Positions 53,009 to 61,293 of a stretch of 64,000 nucleotides of DNA are shown here, in pieces; the first letter of the stretch is position 1; every line of letters starts with the position of its first letter. The stretch spans positions 122,554 to 186,553 of the forward strand of contig NZ_JAGINO010000012.1 in the NCBI RefSeq assembly GCF_017876115.1, in the 5' to 3' direction. A model generated the notes under the pieces. That model worked only from the letters and a program-made list of their open reading frames with translations, was not told the DNA's origin and ran no database searches. This DNA comes from Azospirillum picis. GTDB lineage: Bacteria; Pseudomonadota; Alphaproteobacteria; Azospirillales; Azospirillaceae. Both the position numbers and the translations under genes were made by a program.

Positions 53009-54385
53009 ATGGCATCGACGCGGCGGACCCTGGTTCTGAACGTGGTCGGCCTCACCGCCGACCTGCTGCCCCATGCCCCCGTCCTGTCGCGCCTGGCGGC
53101 GGGCAGGATGCGGCCGCTGATCCCGCCGCTGCCGGCGGTCACCTGCACCGTGCAGGCCAGCATGCTGACCGGCCGCACCCCCGCCGGCCATGGCTGCGTC
53201 GCCAACGGCTGGTACGACCGCGACCTGTCGGAAATCCTGTTCTGGAAGCAGAGCAACCGCCTGGTCGCCGGGGAAACCCTGTGGGAGGAGGCCAAGCGCC
53301 GCGACCCGTCCTTCATCGGCGCCAAGCTGTTCTGGTGGTACAACATGTATTCGGGCGCCGACGTCAGCGTGACGCCGCGCCCGATCTACACCGCCGACGG
53401 CCGCAAGCTGCCGGACATCTACACCCGGCCCGCCGGCCTCCGCGACGAGCTGGCCCGTGCGCTCGGGCCGTTTCCGCTGTTCCGCTTCTGGGGGCCGGCG
53501 GCCGATCTCACGTCGAGCCGTTGGATCGCCGACTGCGCGGCCGAGGTGGAGCGGCGCCTCCGCCCGTCGCTGTCGCTGGTCTACCTCCCGCATCTCGACT
53601 ACGACCTGCAGCGCTTCGGCCCCGACGACCCGCGCATTCCGGCGCAGGTCGCCGCGGTGGATGCCCTTGCCGCACCGCTGATCGAAACGGCGGAACGCGA
53701 GGGAACGCGCATCATCGTGCTGTCGGAATACGGCATCACCCGGGTGAACGGGCCGATCGCCATCAACCGCGCCCTGCGCGAGGCCGGGCTGATCGCGGTG
53801 CGCGAGGAGCAGGGCGGCGAACTGCTGGATCCTGCCGCCTCGGACGCCTTCGCGGTCGCCGATCACCAGATCGCCCATGTCCATGTCGCCCGCCCGGAGC
53901 GAACCGACGAGGTCCGCGCTCTCGTCGCCGGGCTGGACGGGGTGGAGCGGGTTCTCGACCGCGACGACCAGCGCGCCGCCGGCATCGATCATCCGCGTTC
54001 CGGCACGCTGGTGGCGGTCAGCCGCGCCGACCGCTGGTTCAGTTATCCCTATTGGCTGGACGAGGACCGGGCGCCGGATTTCGCCCGCACCGTCGAGATC
54101 TTCCGCAAACCGGGCTACGACCCGGCGGAGCTGTTCCTGGATCCGGCGATCCGCTGGCCCAGGCTGGCGATCGGCTGGCGGCTGGCCCGGAAGGCATTGG
54201 GCTTCCGCACGCTGATGGACGTGATCCCGCTGGACGCCGGCTTGGTCCGGGGGTCGCATGGCCGACCGACGGACCGGTTGGAGGCCGGGCCGTTGCTGAT
54301 CTCGTCGGAACCGGACCTGCTGCCTGCCGGTCCCATTCCGGCCGAAGCGGTGAAGGCACTGCTGCTGGCGCACCTGTTCGGGTAA
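53009..54385 (+). CDS. eboF: Alkaline-phosphatase-superfamily protein (EboF, nucleotide pyrophosphatase-like)
   Basis: 458 residues of the NPP/phosphodiesterase fold. The likely nucleophile is the Thr in AVTCTVQASMLTGRTP (45-47 region). Metal-site segments: YLPHLDYDLQRFG (with D and H) and LSEYGITR in place of the usual SDHG, so one metal site may be altered. No signal peptide. In ebo clusters this protein accompanies EboA-E. The gene ends at the shared terminator. Confidence 0.82.
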   Translation: MASTRRTLVLNVVGLTADLLPHAPVLSRLAAGRMRPLIPPLPAVTCTVQASMLTGRTPAGHGCVANGWYDRDLSEILFWKQSNRLVAGETLWEEAKRRDPSFIGAKLFWWYNMYSGADVSVTPRPIYTADGRKLPDIYTRPAGLRDELARALGPFPLFRFWGPAADLTSSRWIADCAAEVERRLRPSLSLVYLPHLDYDLQRFGPDDPRIPAQVAAVDALAAPLIETAEREGTRIIVLSEYGITRVNGPIAINRALREAGLIAVREEQGGELLDPAASDAFAVADHQIAHVHVARPERTDEVRALVAGLDGVERVLDRDDQRAAGIDHPRSGTLVAVSRADRWFSYPYWLDEDRAPDFARTVEIFRKPGYDPAELFLDPAIRWPRLAIGWRLARKALGFRTLMDVIPLDAGLVRGSHGRPTDRLEAGPLLISSEPDLLPAGPIPAEAVKALLLAHLFG

Positions 54386-54410
54386 AGGGAGGGGGCGCAC
54401 CCCCTCCCTT
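54385..54410. terminator. Bidirectional terminator between eboF and the secreted-protein gene
   Basis: AAGGGAGGGGG (54385-54395) pairs exactly with CCCCCTCCCTT (54400-54410), loop CGCA. It lies between convergent genes and would end both transcripts. Confidence 0.75.
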
Positions 54411-54416
54411 CACCGT

Positions 54417-55577
54417 TCAGCGTTTCGGCGGAATGCTGCCCCAGGTGCCGGGTGCCGCCGCGGCGGATGCGGGTACCGGCGCCGCTCCCGGCGTGCTGCC
54501 GGGCGCAGCCCCCGATGCAGCCCCAGGCGCCGCCGCCACCGGATTTTCGGCCGGGCGGTTGAAAAGCTGGCAATCCGGGATCGGGCCGACGCACATCTTG
54601 CCGACGAGATCCCAGGTCTTCGCCGGATCGGGGCGGAGCTGCGCGAAGTTCGTGTAGTTCTGGGAGACGATCGGCGCGTTCGGCAGTTTCGTCTTCTCCG
54701 AGTAGGGCACGCCCGAAAAATAGAAGGACTGCGGATGGCGGTACGGCTCGGTCTCCGCCCCCGCCGAGGCGGCGGGCTTGCCGGCGGCCGGGCTGGTGCC
54801 GGGCGGGTAGCGGTAGGGCTCGTCGGTCAGACCGTCGCCCTCGGCGGTGGCCTTGGCGTTGAAGGCGTAGCCGAACAGGATCCCCTGGTTGGCGGTCTGG
54901 TCGGGACTGGCGCCGGTCTGCGCCGGGCCTCCGGCATTGCCGACCCAGATCGAGTAGCCCTGGACCTGATAGTTCAGCCGGGCGCTGTCGCCGCTGCTGT
55001 AGGGCAGGTGCTTGACGAAATCGCGGCGCGGCGCATGGTTCAGCGGCGAGAAGCTGCAGCAGGGCGGCATTCCCTGCGGCCGGTCCTGTTCGTAGGTCAG
55101 GAAGAAGGCACGGTCGCCGATCGACACGAAGGAACAGGTGTAGTGGTTGGAGCCCGGGAAGATCGGCAGGCAGCGCTTCTCGTAATGCTCCATCATCGCG
55201 CCTTCGCCCATCGGGCCGGCGAGCGTGCTGTCGTAATAGGTCGAGCCGTAGGAAACCTCGTAATCCTCGCCCTCCTTCAGCGCGGCCGGCGGCTTGCCAT
55301 CATAAGGCGGCGGGTTCTCGGCGTAGTTCTTGAACACGCGGTACATCGTCCAGTTGGACGACCAGAAGGGCGGGAACAGCGGGTCGGTCGGCTCCCCGGC
55401 ATTGCGCGGATAGACGCAGGCCTTCCACGGGCAGTTGCTGAAGCCCGGCGGGTTGTGGACGCCGAAGGTCGGATAGATGTTGCTCTGCGCCTGGGCACTG
55501 CCTGGCGCGGCGCCCAACAGGGCAAGGCCGAGCACCGCCGCGAGGCGGGCACCGGTCGAACGGAGGAGTCCGGTCAT
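54417..55577 (-). CDS. Secreted Cys-rich protein of unknown function
   Basis: 386 residues from ATG 55577. A Sec signal (MTGLLRSTGARLAAVLGLALL, cleaved near AQA-QS) precedes a mature domain with at least nine Cys, including PWKAC, PPCCSF and PIPDCQLF, which suggests disulfides in the periplasm. The last ~60 residues are a low-complexity Ala/Pro/Gly tail. No recognised family. It is the third gene of a − strand unit with two VioB-like genes, so it may bind, modify or transport their product outside the cytoplasmic membrane. Confidence 0.7.
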   Translation of the reverse strand: MTGLLRSTGARLAAVLGLALLGAAPGSAQAQSNIYPTFGVHNPPGFSNCPWKACVYPRNAGEPTDPLFPPFWSSNWTMYRVFKNYAENPPPYDGKPPAALKEGEDYEVSYGSTYYDSTLAGPMGEGAMMEHYEKRCLPIFPGSNHYTCSFVSIGDRAFFLTYEQDRPQGMPPCCSFSPLNHAPRRDFVKHLPYSSGDSARLNYQVQGYSIWVGNAGGPAQTGASPDQTANQGILFGYAFNAKATAEGDGLTDEPYRYPPGTSPAAGKPAASAGAETEPYRHPQSFYFSGVPYSEKTKLPNAPIVSQNYTNFAQLRPDPAKTWDLVGKMCVGPIPDCQLFNRPAENPVAAAPGAASGAAPGSTPGAAPVPASAAAAPGTWGSIPPKR

Positions 55578-55623
55578 CTGGTGGGATCCTTGGATGCGGA
55601 AACGGCGGTCGCGGACGTCCGGA

Positions 55624-56739
55624 TCACGGGACATACTGCCAGGTCGGCGCCGCGAACTTGCCGGAGCCGTCGGGCATCGGCGTGTTCATCAGCAGCTTGG
55701 CCTGGATCTTCAGGTCGAACATCAGCCCGATGGCCTCGTTGATCCGGTCCGGCTGGCCGTTGAAGCTCGCGTGCAGGGCCTTCAGCAGGTTGGAATAGTA
55801 GGTGTTGAACGCCTGCGACTGGATCGCCGCCGCCGAGCCGTCGGCATAATCCGACTGCTTGGGATCGTCGATGATGTTCGCCACGCCGTTCGGGTCGAAG
55901 GGGATCGCCGGGTCGGTGAAGTACCAGCCGTCGTCCTTCCTGGTGATGCTGCGCCCCTTGTAGATTTCATAATAGGTATAGTAGTGCGCCATCGTGGCGT
56001 CGTCGGGCTCCTCGGGCGAGGTCGGGGTGCCCTCTCCTTCGACGACGATGCGGTTGATCGCGTCCAGCGCGCTCGTCAGGTCCAGGATCGGCTTGATGTC
56101 GAACATGCCGTAGACCTGCCCGGCGGCGGTGCCGGAGAAGATGCTTTGGGTTTCGCACAGCGTGGTCAGGGCGCTGGCGATCGCCTCGTAGAACTCGCCG
56201 ATGGTCTGGTAGTTGGCGGCGATGTCGGACGCGGCGACGAGCCGGCCGGCGTCCTGAATGTCGACGGGATCGGCCGGCTCCTCGATCACCATGAAGCAGG
56301 TCTTGACCTGGTCCTTCGAGAACCCCCGAAGATGCACGATGAATTCCGGCTGGCCCGGCTGCGTGCCGATGCCCTCCGGCAGGCCGCCGGGGTAGGTGGG
56401 CACGAAGGCGGGGTCGTCGATCGCCGGGCTGCCGCCGATGGCGACCAGGATGTTGCAGGCTTGGCAGAAATGCTCCATCTCCTGCATCGCCACGCCGATG
56501 ATCATCCCGGCGATCTGGCCGTTCTTCGCATCGTCGAGCGAATAGGCGGCCTGCAGATAGACCGGCAGGGTGGCGTGCTCCAGCTCGATGGCCTTCTGCA
56601 GGGCGGCGCGCACGTTGTCGAGCGTCTCGAGCGGCATCGCCTTGACGAACAGAGACGGGCCGGGTTTGGCCAGGTCGAGCGCCTTGGTGCCGGCGGGCGG
56701 AACCGGACCGGCCACCGCCCAGGATTGGTTGGTCGTCAT
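55624..56739 (-). CDS. Ferritin-like domain protein resembling the C-terminal half of VioB
   Basis: 371 residues, preceded by GGAG. A ferritin-like di-metal site is suggested by E52/E54 (IELEHATLP), the ExxH motif E87-x-x-H90 (MQEMEHFCQACN), E153/E154 (VIEEPAD) and IGEFYEAI. This domain is the C-terminal half of VioB/RebD/StaD-type iminophenyl-pyruvate or chromopyrrolic acid synthases, which couple two oxidised aromatic amino acids. The N-terminal half is encoded by the next gene upstream. No signal peptide, so it acts in the cytoplasm. Confidence 0.85.
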   Translation of the reverse strand: MTTNQSWAVAGPVPPAGTKALDLAKPGPSLFVKAMPLETLDNVRAALQKAIELEHATLPVYLQAAYSLDDAKNGQIAGMIIGVAMQEMEHFCQACNILVAIGGSPAIDDPAFVPTYPGGLPEGIGTQPGQPEFIVHLRGFSKDQVKTCFMVIEEPADPVDIQDAGRLVAASDIAANYQTIGEFYEAIASALTTLCETQSIFSGTAAGQVYGMFDIKPILDLTSALDAINRIVVEGEGTPTSPEEPDDATMAHYYTYYEIYKGRSITRKDDGWYFTDPAIPFDPNGVANIIDDPKQSDYADGSAAAIQSQAFNTYYSNLLKALHASFNGQPDRINEAIGLMFDLKIQAKLLMNTPMPDGSGKFAAPTWQYVP

Positions 56740-56779
56740 AGGGGGTCTCCATCGACCGAAGGGTGGGGAGGCTGGACCG

Positions 56780-58570
56780 TCACTTGGTCAGGCGGTTGGG
56801 ATCGGGTGCGGCAGTGGACACCGCCGGCTCCCGCCGGGGTTTCGGCGGACGCGCCACCGGGGTGCCGCGCACCGGATTCTTCGCCCATTTCAGGATCGCC
56901 GCCCGCTTGGCCGGCGACAGGTCGCGGACCACCGGCATGTAGTTCGGATCCCCCTCCTCCAGCGACATGGCGTATTGCAGCGGGTAGAGGTGCTTGCACA
57001 CGCTGTCGTAGTCGCCCATGTCGAGCACCGGCAGCATCACCGGGTAGAGGTTGGCGTACTGGACCAGGATCGGCTGGATGTCCGCTTCCCAGGTTGGCGC
57101 CTCGGGCACCGTGTAGCCGCTCCAGACCAGCACGCTGATGAAGTCGTAGGGATCCTGGTAGGTGGCGTCCGCCAGCGACGGACGCACGCCATAGACCTGT
57201 CCGTCGAGATTGTCCGCGGCTCGCGGCTCGCCCGGATCCTGGGCGGAGAGCACCAGGGTGGCGACGCCGTTCCCGTCCGTCGGAACCATGGTGGGAAAGG
57301 TCAGCGCGCTGGCCGGGGTGCCGGTCGGCGGATCGCCCTTGTCCGTCTGGGGATTGTCGAAGGCCAGCGACACGGCGGTGCCGGCCAGCGGCTTGCCGAA
57401 CCGGGTCGCCCACAGGGAGACGGATACCTTGTCCCCCGGACTCATCCGGAAGACGAACTGGTCGGCCCGCACCACCTTGCCGTCGGCCGATTCCTGCCCG
57501 ACGACGGCGCGCTTGCCCGACGAGTCGACGATGGTGACCGCGACCGGGCTGGAGGCGACGGCCGTCAACTGCTCGTCGGTCAGCGGGAAACCCTGGATGC
57601 CGGCGGTGGTCCTGTACCAGTCGTTGCACGGCTTCACCGTGCCCAGGGATTGGAAGTCGCCGGCACCGTCGAGGTAGCCGACATCCAGCGGCGTCGCCAC
57701 CATCTCCCCCCGCCAGGTCTCGAAAGGCACGGAATTTCCGAGGTCGATGGTCAGCGTCTTGCGCGCGTCGTCCACCACCGCGGTGGCATAGTTGAGGGCG
57801 GCCTTCGGCAGCATCACGTTCTGCGTCGGCTGGAGATGGCGGCCCAGCGTGTAGAAGCGGGGCTCGTTCCGAGCGGCCAGCCCGATCGTGCCGGTCAGAA
57901 GCCCGGTGGTGAAGTCCGGCGGGTTGGGCAGATGACGCTCAATGCCTGGGCCGCATTTATAACCGGCGTTGTAGCCGACGACGTTGAATTTGATCGACAG
58001 CAGGCCGCTGTCGGCCGCCGCCTTGAGAGTGGACAGGAAGGGCGAACCGCCAACGTCGCCCCAGGTGAGCCCCGACAGCACCGACTGAAAGGAGGCGCCG
58101 AAAAACGCCGGTGTATGCGGCGTGTACTTGAAGGCGGGTCCCGCGTCCCAGCTTCGCCACCACAGATCGGTGAAGGAGGCGACGTCGTAATTGCCGCGCA
58201 GCAGCTCGCGGCCATCGGTGCCGGTCAGCCGGACCAATAGCCCCCAGATCGCCGACACCATCTGCTGTTCTGGATCGAGGTCGACCATCTTGGCCGGCGG
58301 CCGGTCGTCGGCGTCGGCGACAGCCATGCCGATCACGGAATCGCCGGCCGCGACGCTGCCGTCCGCGTTGATCGCATTGGTCACCACACAGTCGGTCAAC
58401 CGCCACACGCCGGTGCCGTAGGGATTCCAGTAGCCGATATCCCAGTCGGCATAGTCGTCGGCCGTATAACGTCCCCCTTCCTTGTAGTGGGCGGGCTTAT
58501 TGTTCACCGTCGACACATCAGCGATGAACTTTCCCGCAAAGACCAGCCGAGGCCCATTCAAATAGGACAT
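56780..58570 (-). CDS. VioB N-terminal-domain-like protein
   Basis: 596 residues from ATG 58570, chosen because it gives a proper spacing from the GGGGGG ribosome-binding site and starts MSYLNGPRLVFAGK, much like VioB (MSILDFPRIHFRG, from memory); ATG 58576 is two codons upstream. The last ~100 residues (YPVMLPVLDMGDYDSVCKHL, YMPVVRDLSPAKRAAIL) again parallel the end of the VioB N-terminal domain. The ferritin-like partner follows 40 bp downstream. The two together look like one VioB split in two. The C-terminus has a proline/arginine-rich tail (RPPKPRREPAVST). Confidence 0.78.
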   Translation of the reverse strand: MSYLNGPRLVFAGKFIADVSTVNNKPAHYKEGGRYTADDYADWDIGYWNPYGTGVWRLTDCVVTNAINADGSVAAGDSVIGMAVADADDRPPAKMVDLDPEQQMVSAIWGLLVRLTGTDGRELLRGNYDVASFTDLWWRSWDAGPAFKYTPHTPAFFGASFQSVLSGLTWGDVGGSPFLSTLKAAADSGLLSIKFNVVGYNAGYKCGPGIERHLPNPPDFTTGLLTGTIGLAARNEPRFYTLGRHLQPTQNVMLPKAALNYATAVVDDARKTLTIDLGNSVPFETWRGEMVATPLDVGYLDGAGDFQSLGTVKPCNDWYRTTAGIQGFPLTDEQLTAVASSPVAVTIVDSSGKRAVVGQESADGKVVRADQFVFRMSPGDKVSVSLWATRFGKPLAGTAVSLAFDNPQTDKGDPPTGTPASALTFPTMVPTDGNGVATLVLSAQDPGEPRAADNLDGQVYGVRPSLADATYQDPYDFISVLVWSGYTVPEAPTWEADIQPILVQYANLYPVMLPVLDMGDYDSVCKHLYPLQYAMSLEEGDPNYMPVVRDLSPAKRAAILKWAKNPVRGTPVARPPKPRREPAVSTAAPDPNRLTK

Positions 58571-58897
58571 GCACATACCCCCCTTCTCGACATGCGAGAC
58601 ACGCCAAGTTGATCCGGATCGTCACAGATATTTAAAGAAACAAACATGAAGCGCAGCGCGGCGGTTACAGACCGCGTCGCGCCATTTATTATCAGGGCCG
58701 GAACTTCAGATTTTCATCATGCCGCGTAATTGCTCCGGCCCGCTTTGTCTTCTTCCCCATTTCAGGAGCGTTTGCACAGAGATGTTGCGATCATAAAGAG
58801 GCATCGATACGATGACAATTCCAAAAACGCGCATTGGTGAAAAGTTTCTCTCCTATCGCGTCAATCTGCCGCCCCACTCACGGCCAAGGCACCGCCC
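58571..58897. promoter_or_regulatory. Divergent intergenic region between the VioB-like unit and eboD
   Basis: 327 bp without a gene and noticeably richer in A/T than its surroundings, especially 58625-58700 and 58730-58860. Possible + strand promoter: TTGCAC (58772-58777) with a CATAAA/TAAAGA -10 region near 58792-58799. A − strand promoter may lie around 58625-58650. Both assignments are weak. Confidence 0.4.
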
Positions 58898-60106
58898 ATG
58901 CACAGCATGCTTCCCCCGGATGCGCCGGCACTGCTCCACCGTCAGCGCTTCACCGTCGCCTTCGACTATGCCGTCGCCTTTACCCGCCACGCCTTCGATC
59001 CGGCGAACGCGGTCCTCGCGGAGGTGATGACTGCCGATACGAACGGCGACGGGGGTGCCGCGCCACGTCCGCGCTGCGTCGCCTTCGTCGACCTGGGCGT
59101 GCTCGCAGGGAACCCGACGCTTCCCGCCGGGATCGCCCGGTATTTCGCCGCGCGGAACGACCTGCCGGCCCTGGTGGGGGAGCCGCGCATCCTTCCCGGC
59201 GGCGAGACCGTGAAGAACGACCCGGCCCTGATCGGCCAGATGCACGACGCCATCCTCGGCGGCGGCATCGACCGGCATTCCTACGTGCTGGCGGTCGGCG
59301 GCGGCGCCTTCCTCGATGCCGTCGGCCTGGCGGCCTCCACCGCCCACCGCGGCGTCCGGCTGGTCCGGATGCCGACGACGGTGCTGGCGCAGAACGATTC
59401 GGGTGTCGGGGTGAAGAGCGCGATCAACCGCAACGGCGCCAAGAACCAGATCGGCACTTTCGCCCCTCCCTGGGCGGTGGTGAATGATTCGGCCTTTCTC
59501 GACAGCCTGCCGGCCCGCGACCGCATCGCCGGCATGGCGGAGGCGGTGAAGGTCGCGCTGATCCGCGACGCCGCCTTCTTCGAGTGGCTGGAGCGGTCGG
59601 CCGATGCGCTCGCCCTGTTCGAGAGACCGGCGGTGGGCCATCTGATCCGGCGCTGCGCCGAGCTTCACATGCGCCAGATCGCCGAAGGCGGCGACCCGTT
59701 CGAGCAGGGCAGCGCCCGCCCGCTCGATTTCGGCCACTGGTCGGCGCACAAGCTGGAAACCGTCACCCGCAACCATCTGCGCCACGGCGAGGCGGTGGCG
59801 ATCGGGATCGCGCTCGACACCCGCTATTCGGTGCTGGCCGGGCTGCTGCCGGACGGCGCCGACCTGCGCGTCGCGGTGCTGCTGGAACATCTCGGCTTCC
59901 GCCTCTGGCACCCGGCGCTGGCGCGCCGCGAAGCGGACGGGGGCCTTGCGGTGCTGGCAGGGCTGCAGGAGTTCCGCGAGCATCTCGGCGGACGGCTGAC
60001 CATCACGCTGCTTGCCGGCATCGGCCGCGGGGTCGAGGTCAACGCCATGGATGCGGCCCTGGTCGAACAGGCCGTCGGCTGGCTTGCCGCGCGGGAGGCT
60101 GCCTGA
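58898..60106 (+). CDS. eboD: 3-dehydroquinate synthase-like protein (EboD)
   Basis: 402 residues of the DHQS fold: GGETVKN (101-107), the NAD site GGGAFLDAVGLAAST, and metal ligands E215 (AEAVKVA), H280 (DFGHWSAHKLE) and H297 (LRHGEAVAIG), all present, so it may be catalytically active. EboD enzymes are a branch separate from AroB and related to sedoheptulose-7-phosphate cyclases. It begins a tightly packed eboD-eboE-eboC unit. The ATG has a weak ribosome-binding site. Confidence 0.85.
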   Translation: MHSMLPPDAPALLHRQRFTVAFDYAVAFTRHAFDPANAVLAEVMTADTNGDGGAAPRPRCVAFVDLGVLAGNPTLPAGIARYFAARNDLPALVGEPRILPGGETVKNDPALIGQMHDAILGGGIDRHSYVLAVGGGAFLDAVGLAASTAHRGVRLVRMPTTVLAQNDSGVGVKSAINRNGAKNQIGTFAPPWAVVNDSAFLDSLPARDRIAGMAEAVKVALIRDAAFFEWLERSADALALFERPAVGHLIRRCAELHMRQIAEGGDPFEQGSARPLDFGHWSAHKLETVTRNHLRHGEAVAIGIALDTRYSVLAGLLPDGADLRVAVLLEHLGFRLWHPALARREADGGLAVLAGLQEFREHLGGRLTITLLAGIGRGVEVNAMDAALVEQAVGWLAAREAA

Positions 60107-61293
60107 TGCGCTTGCCGGACGGGCTGGGGACGCTCGGCTATTGCCTGAACGTCCACCCGACGCAGAGCTTCCCCGAGGTGCGCGCCGCGCTGCTGGGTCC
60201 GGTCCGCGACGTCAGGCGCCGGCTGTGCCCGGATCGCCCCTTCGCCGTCGGGTTGCGCCTGTCGGCCGAGGCCGCCGCCCATCCCGGGGCGACTGGGGAA
60301 CTGGCGGCGATCTTCCGTGACGAGGGGTTCCTGGCCTACACCATGAACGGCTTCCCCTATGGCCGCTTCCATGGCGTCCCGGTGAAGGACGCGGTGTACG
60401 AACCCGACTGGACCACGCCGGAGCGGCTGGCCTACACGCTCGACCTCGCCGGCATCATGGCCGGACTGGTCGCGCCCGGTGAAACCGCGACGATCAGCAC
60501 CGTGCCGGGCGGCTTCGCCCCACGCCTGCACGGCCAGGAGGAGGCGGTGGCGGAGGGGCTGCTGCAGGCAGTCGCGGCACTCGTCCGGCTGGAGGCGCGG
60601 AGCGGGCGCCGCATCGCGCTCGCGCTGGAACCGGAACCCTTCTGCCTTCTGGAATCCAGCGCCGACGCCGTCGCCTTCTTCCGCGATCACCTCTTTACCG
60701 CGGCGGCGGCGGGGCGGCTCGCCGACCTCGCCGGCATCGGCATGTCCGGCGCGGCCGAGGCGTTGCCCCGGCATCTCGGCCTCTGCCTCGACGCCTGCCA
60801 CATGGCGGTGCTGTACGAGGAACCGGAGGCGACGCTCGCCGCACTGTCCGACGCCGGGATTCCCGTGCACAAGCTGCAGATCAGCGCCGCGCTGCGGATC
60901 CCGCGCGTCGACGAGGCGGCGCGCCGGCGGGTCGCGGCCTTCCACGACGGCGTCTACCTGCACCAGACGGTGTCCCGTACCCCCGATGGCGGGATGCGCC
61001 GGACGCTCGATTTGCCGGGCGCGCTCGAACGGGACGAGGCGTCGGACGGCGAGGAGTGGCGCGTCCACGTCCATGTCCCGCTCTTCGCGGACCCGGCCCC
61101 GCCGCTCTCCTCGACCGCGGCGTCGCTGGAACGGTTGCTGGCGCTGCACCGCGCCCGCCCCTTCACCACGCATCTGGAGGTCGAGACCTACACATGGTCC
61201 GTACTGCCTGCTGAACTCCGCGGCACGGGCGGGCTGGACGTCACCGACGGCATCGAAAGGGAAATGCGATGGGTTTTGCAACGGCTGTGCTGA
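60106..61293 (+). CDS. eboE: EboE-like metabolite-traffic protein (TIM-barrel)
   Basis: 395 residues from ATG 60106, overlapping the eboD stop (TGATG). Xylose-isomerase/AP-endonuclease-2-like barrel features: NVHPTQSFPEV, ALALEPEPFCLLESS, GLCLDACHMAVLYEE, HKLQISAALRIP and a C-terminal HLEVETYTWSVLP. The Glu/Asp/His ligands for divalent metals are retained. EboE proteins are known from the ebo operon and have unknown activity. Confidence 0.85.
   Translation: MRLPDGLGTLGYCLNVHPTQSFPEVRAALLGPVRDVRRRLCPDRPFAVGLRLSAEAAAHPGATGELAAIFRDEGFLAYTMNGFPYGRFHGVPVKDAVYEPDWTTPERLAYTLDLAGIMAGLVAPGETATISTVPGGFAPRLHGQEEAVAEGLLQAVAALVRLEARSGRRIALALEPEPFCLLESSADAVAFFRDHLFTAAAAGRLADLAGIGMSGAAEALPRHLGLCLDACHMAVLYEEPEATLAALSDAGIPVHKLQISAALRIPRVDEAARRRVAAFHDGVYLHQTVSRTPDGGMRRTLDLPGALERDEASDGEEWRVHVHVPLFADPAPPLSSTAASLERLLALHRARPFTTHLEVETYTWSVLPAELRGTGGLDVTDGIEREMRWVLQRLC

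Noticed and set aside
51299..54400. Long − strand open frame (~1033 codons) opposite eboA, eboB and eboF
   Set aside because: Antisense shadow with repetitive Arg/Gly/Gln composition; ebo genes on the + strand have complete motifs.
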